A DNA stretch of 64,000 nt from Actinosynnema pretiosum (GTDB lineage: Bacteria; Actinomycetota; Actinomycetes; Mycobacteriales; Pseudonocardiaceae): NCBI RefSeq assembly GCF_024171695.1, contig NZ_JAMTCF010000018.1, positions 124,001 to 188,000 on the forward strand, written 5' to 3'. Made by a program: the position numbers and the translations under genes. The notes beneath the pieces were generated by a model. That model did no database searches and was not told the DNA's origin. It worked only from the letters and a program-made list of their open reading frames with translations. The number at the start of each line of letters is the position of its first letter. Within the stretch, counting starts at the first letter, position 1. This document shows, one piece after another, positions 58,232-64,000 of the stretch.

Positions 58232-59191
58232 TCAGTGCAGGTAGGGCCAGCCCGCCGAGTCCCAGGCCAACCAGTTGACGCCGAGCTGCGACGCCCCGCT
58301 GTCGGTGTAGTAGTGGTACGTGATGATGTCGCTGTCGGAGTCGCTGAACACGTCCTGGTGACCGGGCCCGTGGATGCTGCCCTGCCCGGCCAGGATCTCC
58401 GTGCCGCCCCCGGACGTCATCGCCGTCCCGTTGCGCGCCACGTACGGCCCGGTCACGCTCGTCGACCGGCCCACCATCACCCGGTACGTGCTCGCCGCCC
58501 CCGCGCAGCAGCGGTCGAACGACACGAACAGGTAGTAGTACGACCCGTGCTTGAAGATCGTCGGCGCCTCGATCGCGCCGCCGCCCCGGCCCGCGATGGA
58601 CCGGATCGTGCTGTCCGAGCGCTTCCCGGTCGACGGGTTGAGCTGCACGAGCTTGATGCCCGACCAGAACGAGCCGAAGCTCAGCCACCACCTGCCCTGG
58701 TCGTCCACCACCAGGTTCGGGTCGATGGCGTTGTAGTCGTTCGAGCCGCTGGACTCGATCACCAGGCCCTGGTTGGTCCACGACCCGGACGCGCCGGTCG
58801 TGCTGGTGGCCAGGAAGATCGCCGACTTGTTCGAGCCGAACGTCGACGCCGAGTAGTACAGGTAGTAGCGGCCGTTCTGGTACGACAGGTCCGGCGCCCA
58901 CAGGTTCCGGCTGCCGCCGGTGTACGCGGTGGTCCAGGACGCGCCGTTCGGGAAGACCGCGCCCGCGTTGCGGAACGCCGTGCGGTCGGTGGAGGTCTTC
59001 AGCGCGATGTTGTCCCCGGTGTGCGCGACCAGGTAGGTCCCGTCGGGCTTCTTCACGAACGTCGGGTCGTGCACGCCGATGTCGCCGGTGACCACGCCGG
59101 GGTACGGGTAGGCCATCGCCTGGCCCGCTCCCGGCAGGACCAGCGCCAGCGCCGCGAGCAGCACCAGCGCGCGCTTCGTCGCTCTTGCCAC
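58232..59191 (-). CDS. secreted endo-1,5-alpha-L-arabinanase (GH43)
   Basis: A 319-residue exported five-bladed propeller that cleaves arabinan. Signal peptide residues 1-27 (RALVLLAALALVLPGAGQA). The three GH43 acids are visible: the general base D42 in GVHDPTF, the pKa-modulating Asp in NAIDPNLVVDDQGR, and the general acid Glu in GAIEAPTIFKHGSYYYL. NLWAPDLSYQNGRYYLYYS and QGSIHGPGHQDVF are typical of the arabinanase subfamily, the latter holding the Ca-site His. GTG 59191 has GAGGAG 4 bases upstream. No linked lectin domain. It is monocistronic. Confidence 0.93.
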   Translation of the reverse strand: MARATKRALVLLAALALVLPGAGQAMAYPYPGVVTGDIGVHDPTFVKKPDGTYLVAHTGDNIALKTSTDRTAFRNAGAVFPNGASWTTAYTGGSRNLWAPDLSYQNGRYYLYYSASTFGSNKSAIFLATSTTGASGSWTNQGLVIESSGSNDYNAIDPNLVVDDQGRWWLSFGSFWSGIKLVQLNPSTGKRSDSTIRSIAGRGGGAIEAPTIFKHGSYYYLFVSFDRCCAGAASTYRVMVGRSTSVTGPYVARNGTAMTSGGGTEILAGQGSIHGPGHQDVFSDSDSDIITYHYYTDSGASQLGVNWLAWDSAGWPYLH

Positions 59192-59386
59192 GGTTCTCCT
59201 CGATCCACGGTGATGGAGGGTTCGGCGGCGGCGGACCGGGCGCGTTCCGGGAGGCGCGACCGGTCCGCCGACCGTAGCGAGGCGGGGGTGGTGCTGACAA
59301 GGACGGTTCAAGGTGGTGAAATTCCCCCGCGCCCCCGGTGATCTTCACCCTCGGGGGTGGTCCGCGCGCCCACCGGAAGGACTCCC

Positions 59387-60013
59387 GTGCAGCTCGCCTC
59401 CCCGACCCCGCTGCGGCGGTTCGCCAAGCTCGTCACCGAGGTCCTGGCGCCCTGGGTGTGGGTGGTGTGGCTGCCCGCCGCGATCGGCTGGAGCGCCACC
59501 GGGACCGCGTTCGGGGCGCTGGTGTGGGGCGCGGTCGTCGCCGTGTTCGGCGCGGTGATCCCGATGGCGGTGATCGTGCACGGCGCGCGCAGGGGCCGCT
59601 GGGACAACCACCACGTCACCCGCCGCGAGGACCGCCTGGTGCCGCTGCTGACCTGCGTCGGGTCGGTCGGCGTCGGCATCGCCGCGCTCGCGCTCGCGGG
59701 CGCGCCGCACGAGATGATCGCGCTCGCGGCGGCCATGTTCAGCACGCTGGTCGTCACCACCGCGATCACCCTGGCCCCCGGCGGGCGCGGCTGGAAGATC
59801 TCCGTGCACTCGGGCGTGGCGTTCGGCGCGATCGCGATCCTGGCCATCCAGAGCGGCCCGTGGTGGGCGCTGCTGTGGCTGGCCTCCGCGCTGGTGGCCT
59901 GGTCGCGGGTCGAGCTGGGCGACCACACCACCGGGCAGGTGTGCGGCGGCGCGGTGCTGGGCGTGCTCGGCGGCGGCGGGATCTACTCGATGGGGCTGGT
60001 GCTGCTCGGCTGA
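59387..60013 (+). CDS. PAP2-like membrane phosphatase family protein
   Basis: A 208-residue polytopic protein with five or six helices (VLAPWVWVVWLPAAIGWSAT, LVWGAVVAVFGAVIPMAVIV, PLLTCVGSVGVGIAALALAG). The pattern GRGWKISVHSGVAFGAIAIL and SRVELGDHTTGQVCGGAVLG resembles the end of the actinobacterial PAP2 group, where SR-x5-H forms part of the phosphate site. The classical D after this His is missing, so activity is uncertain. GTG 59387 follows GGAAGGACTCC. Its 3' end overlaps the convergent AraC gene by 31 bases. Confidence 0.75.
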   Translation: MQLASPTPLRRFAKLVTEVLAPWVWVVWLPAAIGWSATGTAFGALVWGAVVAVFGAVIPMAVIVHGARRGRWDNHHVTRREDRLVPLLTCVGSVGVGIAALALAGAPHEMIALAAAMFSTLVVTTAITLAPGGRGWKISVHSGVAFGAIAILAIQSGPWWALLWLASALVAWSRVELGDHTTGQVCGGAVLGVLGGGGIYSMGLVLLG

Positions 60014-61101
60014 CCCGCCCCCGCCCCCGCGCCCGCGCCCGCCCCCGCGTCCGCCAGCGCCCCGGAACCACCCGTCCCCGGGCCTCCGCGCCACGTCGCG
60101 GGCGTCACCCCCTTCCACCGCTTGAACGCGTGGATGAAGCTCGACGCCTCCGCGTACCCGAGCCGCCGCGCCGCCTCCTCCACCGACAGCGCCCCGCCCC
60201 GCAGCAACCGCTCGGCCAGCGCCTCCCTCACCTCGTCCAGCAGCTCCCGGTAGCTCGTCCCCGCCCCGGCGAGCCTGCGCCGCAGCGTCCTGGTGCTCAC
60301 CGACAGCTCCCGCGCCACCCGGTCCATCCCGGCGTCCAGCGCCCCCGGCCCGGCCAGCCGCTCCCGCACCTCGTTCGCCACCCCGCCCCGCTCGCGCCGC
60401 CGCGCCACCAGTCTGCGGCACTGCGCCTCGCACGCCGCCAGCGTGTGCGGGTCGGCCTGCGGCAGCGGCCGGTCCAGCAGACCCGCGTCGTACACCGCCG
60501 CCGTCACCGGGGCCCCGAACACCGGCCGCACCCCGAACGCCCGCTCGTGCGCGCCCACCTCGCCCGGTTCGGGGAAGGCGAACACCACCGACCGCAGCGG
60601 CAGCCCGCCCGGCAGCAGCTCGCCGATCACCGAGTGCACCGCCGCCAGGTCCCGCTCGGCCAGGAACCGCCCCACCGGGTCGGGCAGCCCGGTGGTGTCC
60701 AGCAGCACCCGCACCACCCCGCCCGACACCGACGCGCTCGGGATGCAGAACGCGAAGCTCAGGTCGAGGAACCGCAGCGCCACGTCCACCGCGTCCCGCA
60801 CGCTCCGGCTGCTCAGGAACGCGAACCCGAGCACCCCGAACGTGGTCGCGTGGTACCGCCCGCCCAGCTCGACGCCCGCGTCCGGCAACGCCGCCGCCAG
60901 CGCCCGCACCACCCGCAGCTCCTGGTGCGCGCTGACCTCCCCGTCCGGGTCGGCCAGGTCCGCCGCGACCAGCCCGGTGCCCGCCAGCAGGTCGTCCTCG
61001 GCGAGCCCGCGCTCGACCCCGAACCGCACCAGCAGCGCCACGCCCGCGACGCCGCGCGGGAAGTCCCAGTGCCGCACGGCCGGGTCGGCGAGAGGGGGCA
61101 T
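59983..61101 (-). CDS. AraC-family regulator (Arabinose_bd/OruR type)
   Basis: A 372-residue regulator. The N-terminal ~200 residues are the AraC-type sensing domain of the OruR/ArgR-like group (GGRYHATTFGVLGFAFLSSR, AFCIPSASVSGGVVRVLLDT). The C-terminal double HTH begins at DRVARELSVSTRTLRRRLAG and continues with EEAARRLGYAEASSFIHAFK. The last ~25 residues are a Gly/Ala tail read from a GC-rich repeat that overlaps the convergent PAP2-like gene. ATG 61101 (MPPLADP) lies in AGGGGGC context. It is divergent from the monooxygenase gene and probably controls it and the GMC gene, responding to a lipophilic substrate. Confidence 0.9.
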   Translation of the reverse strand: MPPLADPAVRHWDFPRGVAGVALLVRFGVERGLAEDDLLAGTGLVAADLADPDGEVSAHQELRVVRALAAALPDAGVELGGRYHATTFGVLGFAFLSSRSVRDAVDVALRFLDLSFAFCIPSASVSGGVVRVLLDTTGLPDPVGRFLAERDLAAVHSVIGELLPGGLPLRSVVFAFPEPGEVGAHERAFGVRPVFGAPVTAAVYDAGLLDRPLPQADPHTLAACEAQCRRLVARRRERGGVANEVRERLAGPGALDAGMDRVARELSVSTRTLRRRLAGAGTSYRELLDEVREALAERLLRGGALSVEEAARRLGYAEASSFIHAFKRWKGVTPATWRGGPGTGGSGALADAGAGAGAGAGAGQPSSTSPIE

Positions 61102-61105
61102 GGCC

Positions 61106-61120
61106 GGAATTGTGGATTCC
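61106..61120. promoter_or_regulatory. short inverted repeat in the AraC/monooxygenase promoter region
   Basis: GGAAT-TGTGG-ATTCC is a perfect 5-bp-arm inverted repeat lying within 70 bases between the divergent starts. Confidence 0.35.
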
Positions 61121-61172
61121 GCGGCCTCGATTGTCTTGGGCCGATGGGGTGCTCCAGGCCTAGCCTCGGCAC

Positions 61173-62627
61173 GTGGACAACGGGGTCGACGTGGTGGTGA
61201 TCGGCGCGGGCTTCGCCGGGATCGGCATGGCCGCCTCGGCGCTGCGCGCCGGGTTCAGCGCGCTCGTGCTGGAGAAGGCGCAGGACGTGGGCGGGGTGTG
61301 GCGGGACAACACCTACCCCGGCGCGGCCTGCGACGTGCCCTCCTCGCTCTACTCGTTCTCGTTCGCCCCCGAACCGGGCTGGCAGCGCCGCTACTCCGGC
61401 CAGGCCGACATCCACTCCTACCTGCGGCGGGTCGCCGCCGAGACCGGGGTCCTGCCGCACGTGCGGTTCGGCGCCGAGGTCGTCTCCGCCGACTACGACG
61501 AGCCCGCCGCGCGCTGGCGGGTCGTCCTGGCCGACGGGCGCGAGCACACCGCCCGCCACCTGGTCACCGCCGTCGGCCAGCTGTCCCGCCCGGCCGTCCC
61601 CGACCTGCCCGGCGCCGCCGACTACACCGGCCGGGTCTTCCACAGCTCCCGCTGGGACCACGACCTCGACCTGACCGGCCTGCGCGTCGCCGTCATCGGC
61701 ACCGGGGCGAGCGCCGTCCAGTTCGTGCCCGAGATCCGCGAGGTCGCCGCCCGCGTCACCGTCTTCCAGCGCACTCCGCCGCACGTCATCCCCAAGCCCG
61801 ACCGCGCCTACACCCGCCGCCACGCCGCCCTCTACCGCGCGTTCCCGCCCGCGCAGGCCGTCGGCCGGGCCACCACCTGGGTCGCGGGCGAGTTCCTCAC
61901 CGCCGCCATCACCGCCGTGCCCGCGTTCGGCAAGGCGATCGAGGCCGCCTTCCACCTGCACCTGCGCCGCCAGGTCCCCGACCCCGCACTGCGCGCAGTC
62001 CTCGTCCCCGACCACCCGGTCGGCTGCCAGCGCGTGCTCTTCTCCAACACCTGGTACCCGGCCCTGAGCAGCGACAACGTCACTCTGGTCACCTCGCCCG
62101 CCACCGCCTTCACCCCGCGCGGCCTGCGCTCGGCGGACGGCGTCGAGCACCCGGCGGACGTGGTCGTGCACGGCACCGGGTTCGCCGCCACCGAGTTCCT
62201 CGCCCCGATGCGGATCAGGGGTCGCGACGGCGCGGAGCTGGCCGACCGGTGGCGCGACGGGGCCCGAGCCCACCTGGGCATGACCGTCCCCGGCTTCCCG
62301 AACCTGTTCGTGCTCTACGGCCCCAACACCAACCTCGGCGGCAACTCGATCCTGCAGATGGTCGAGCCCCAGGTCGGGTACGTCACCGCCCTGCTGGAGC
62401 GGATGCGCGCGCACGGCCTGACCAGCGCCGAGGTGCGCCCCGAGGTCGCGGGCGCGTTCGACCGCGAGGTCCAGGACCGCCTCGGCCGCACCGCGTGGGC
62501 GCGCTGCCGCAGCTGGTACCGGGTCGAGAGCGGGCGGATCGTGAGCAACTGGCCCGGCCAGGTGTGGGAGTACCGGCGCAGGACCGCGCGCCCCGACCCG
62601 AGGCACTTCCGCTTCACCCGCCCCTGA
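61173..62627 (+). CDS. flavin-containing (Baeyer-Villiger-type) monooxygenase
   Basis: A 484-residue FAD/NADPH enzyme that inserts oxygen into ketones or oxidises heteroatoms. First Rossmann motif VVVIGAGFAGIGMAASALRA; GGVWRDNTYPGAACDVPS with the family-typical NTYPGAACD; the BVMO fingerprint region GRVFHSSRWDHDLDLTG; second Rossmann motif AVIGTGASAVQFVPEI; GTGFAATEFLAPM; and GPNTNLGGNSI near the end. GTG 61173 starts it, with no clear Shine-Dalgarno sequence. With the AraC regulator opposite and a GMC oxidoreductase 124 bases downstream, a role in oxidation of a steroid-like or alicyclic alcohol (alcohol to ketone to ester) is inferred. Confidence 0.92.
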   Translation: MDNGVDVVVIGAGFAGIGMAASALRAGFSALVLEKAQDVGGVWRDNTYPGAACDVPSSLYSFSFAPEPGWQRRYSGQADIHSYLRRVAAETGVLPHVRFGAEVVSADYDEPAARWRVVLADGREHTARHLVTAVGQLSRPAVPDLPGAADYTGRVFHSSRWDHDLDLTGLRVAVIGTGASAVQFVPEIREVAARVTVFQRTPPHVIPKPDRAYTRRHAALYRAFPPAQAVGRATTWVAGEFLTAAITAVPAFGKAIEAAFHLHLRRQVPDPALRAVLVPDHPVGCQRVLFSNTWYPALSSDNVTLVTSPATAFTPRGLRSADGVEHPADVVVHGTGFAATEFLAPMRIRGRDGAELADRWRDGARAHLGMTVPGFPNLFVLYGPNTNLGGNSILQMVEPQVGYVTALLERMRAHGLTSAEVRPEVAGAFDREVQDRLGRTAWARCRSWYRVESGRIVSNWPGQVWEYRRRTARPDPRHFRFTRP

Positions 62628-62750
62628 CCCCGATCTCGACCCCGTCCCCACCTTCGCCCCTCGCCCCTCGCCTCCACCCCCGCCCCTGTTCCCGCCCCCA
62701 CCCGGACCCCCGACCTCGCCCCCGACCCTCGACCCACGCGGAGGAGCACC

Positions 62751-64000
62751 GTGCCCGACCCAGCCCACGACTACGACGTCCTGGTGATCGGCTCCGGCTT
62801 CGGCGGCGCGGTCAGCGCGCTGCGCCTGACCGAGAAGGGCTACCGCGTCGGCGTCCTCGAAGCGGGCCGCAGGTTCGCCGACCACGAGTTCGCCCGCACC
62901 TCCTGGCGGCTGCGCGACTACCTGTTCGCCCCGGCGCTCGGCTGCTACGGCATCCAGCGGATCGACCTGCTGCGCGACGTGCTCGTGCTCAGCGGCGCGG
63001 GCGTCGGCGGCGGCTCGCTCGTCTACGCCAACACCCTCTACCGGCCCGGCGAGCACTTCTTCACCGCGCCCGCGTGGAGCGGGACCGCCGACTGGAAGTC
63101 CGAGCTGGAGCGCTGGTACGACCAGGCCGAGCGGATGCTGGGCGTGGTGGAGAACCCGCTCACCACCCCGGCGGACCGGGTGCTGCGCGCGGTCGCCGAC
63201 GACCTCGGCGTCGGCTCCACCTACCACCGCTCCCGCGTCGGCGTGTTCTTCGCCGAGCGCCCCGGCCAGCGGGTGGCCGACCCGTTCTTCGGCGGCGTCG
63301 GGCCCGAGCGCGCCGGGTGCACGCACTGCGGCGAGTGCATGACCGGGTGCAGGCACAACGCCAAGAACACCCTGCCCAAGAACTACCTGCACCTGGCCGA
63401 GCGCGCGGGCGCGACCGTCCACCCGCTGACCACCGTCACCGACGTGCGCCCGGTCGCGGGCGGCTACGAGGTGCGCGCCCACCGCACCGGCAGGCCGTGG
63501 CGCACCGAGGTGCTCACCGCGGGTCAGGTCGTGTTCTCCGCCGCCGCCATGGGCACCCAGCGGCTGCTGCACTCGCTGCGCGACCGGGGCGTGCTGCCGC
63601 GGATCTCCGCGCGCCTCGGCGTGCTCTCCCGCACCAACGCCGAGGCCGTGCTCGCGGTGAAGGCCCGCACCGACGACGTCGACTACTCGCGCGGCGTGGC
63701 CATCACCTCCTCGGTGCACCCGGACGCGCGGACCCACGTCGAACCGGTCCGCTACGGGCGCGGCAGCAACGTCATGGGCCTGCTCATGACCGTGCTCGCC
63801 GACCCCGAGCCGGGCAGGGCGCGCTGGCGCAGCGGCGTCGACCGGCTGGTGGCGCAGCGCCGCGACCTGCCCAGGCTGCTCAACCCCAGGCGCTGGTCCG
63901 AGCGGTCCGTGGCGCTGCTGTTCATGCAGAACACCGACACCTCCCTGACCACCAGGGGCAGGCGCGGCCCGTTCGGCCGGGGCCTGACCTCGGGACCGGG
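62751..64000 (+). CDS. GMC oxidoreductase, cholesterol-oxidase-like (runs off right edge)
   Basis: FAD-dependent alcohol oxidoreductase; the first 416 residues are visible. The dinucleotide fold is YDVLVIGSGFGGAVSALRLT with EAGRRF. GAGVGGGSLVYANTLYRPGEH is typical of the cholesterol oxidase branch. A four-Cys cluster, CTHCGECMTGCRHNAKNTL, resembles an Fe-S or structural metal motif found in many actinobacterial GMC proteins of this group. FSAAAMGTQRLLHSLRDRG follows. GTG 62751 has GGAGGAG 4 bases upstream. It probably oxidises a hydroxyl to the ketone used by the neighbouring monooxygenase. The catalytic His/Asn region is outside the window. Confidence 0.9.
   Translation, partial: MPDPAHDYDVLVIGSGFGGAVSALRLTEKGYRVGVLEAGRRFADHEFARTSWRLRDYLFAPALGCYGIQRIDLLRDVLVLSGAGVGGGSLVYANTLYRPGEHFFTAPAWSGTADWKSELERWYDQAERMLGVVENPLTTPADRVLRAVADDLGVGSTYHRSRVGVFFAERPGQRVADPFFGGVGPERAGCTHCGECMTGCRHNAKNTLPKNYLHLAERAGATVHPLTTVTDVRPVAGGYEVRAHRTGRPWRTEVLTAGQVVFSAAAMGTQRLLHSLRDRGVLPRISARLGVLSRTNAEAVLAVKARTDDVDYSRGVAITSSVHPDARTHVEPVRYGRGSNVMGLLMTVLADPEPGRARWRSGVDRLVAQRRDLPRLLNPRRWSERSVALLFMQNTDTSLTTRGRRGPFGRGLTSGP

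Noticed and set aside
60813-63737. 974-codon minus-strand frame opposite the monooxygenase and GMC genes
   Set aside because: It is antisense to two well-supported enzymes and its Gly/Val/Arg-rich composition is typical of GC-shadow frames.

Overview
The window is GC-rich actinomycete chromosome. Several gene families point to the Pseudonocardiaceae/Actinosynnema group: a mycothiol-dependent formaldehyde dehydrogenase, a Spo0M-like protein, DUF5709-, DUF6292- and DUF6221-like proteins, a type VII secretion toxin module, and many secreted glycosidases and lectins. Genus-level placement is inference from gene content and codon bias. No large secondary-metabolite cluster and no complete prophage is visible.

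Layout. 1-5 kb: the 5' part of dxs (leaving the left edge), a 16-copy GAACGGTCCGCAC-type repeat array, an HxlR regulator, a decayed alpha/beta hydrolase, a glycine-rich membrane protein and a secreted subtilisin. 5-8.5 kb: a PRC-barrel-like protein, a secreted GH27 alpha-galactosidase with a ricin-type lectin domain, and a Nudix-derived regulator. 8.6-11.9 kb: a tight three-gene operon encoding a J-domain/pseudokinase fusion, a vWA protein and a divergent PurA-like enzyme; this is the strongest candidate for an undescribed system. 12.5-20.5 kb: a Vgb-like propeller, a seven-repeat PLL-type lectin, a GNAT, TetR/Dabb divergent genes, and small actinobacterial families. 20.5-23.2 kb: a type VII-associated YbaB/WXG100/toxin/immunity operon in which the toxin is split over two overlapping reading frames. 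23.3-27.3 kb: an MFS exporter, then a PLP decarboxylase co-translated with a second MFS carrier. 27.4-30.9 kb: two tandem lectin paralogues, the second lacking its stop codon, followed by an IS5-type element inserted at the stop codon of the next gene. 30.9-32.6 kb: the MBL-fold/mycothiol formaldehyde dehydrogenase pair.

32.9-39.3 kb: a membrane Ser/Thr kinase, a TIR-domain protein, MerR, Spo0M-like, and a fused F420-type nitroreductase/hemerythrin. 39.8-47.3 kb: secreted GH92 mannosidase, a chorismate-lyase-like protein, a membrane alpha/beta hydrolase and a WD40 protein with an NTPase-like N-terminus lacking a P-loop. 47.4-52.9 kb: TetR and a divergent heterodimeric ABC exporter pair, with a 1.18-kb open frame holding a 54-bp tandem repeat wedged between the two half-transporter genes. 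53-58.1 kb: a STAS/HATPase fusion, a proline-rich sigma-like factor, an 801-residue protein of unknown function, and two atypical tRNA-like genes with a shared acceptor stem. 58.2-64 kb: GH43 arabinanase, a PAP2-type membrane protein, an AraC regulator, a Baeyer-Villiger-type monooxygenase and a GMC oxidoreductase running off the right edge.

Most transcription units end in perfect GC-rich hairpins with no U-tract, and many neighbouring genes overlap by ATGA/GTGA/TGATG, so translational coupling is common. Starts were chosen by Shine-Dalgarno match and family length.
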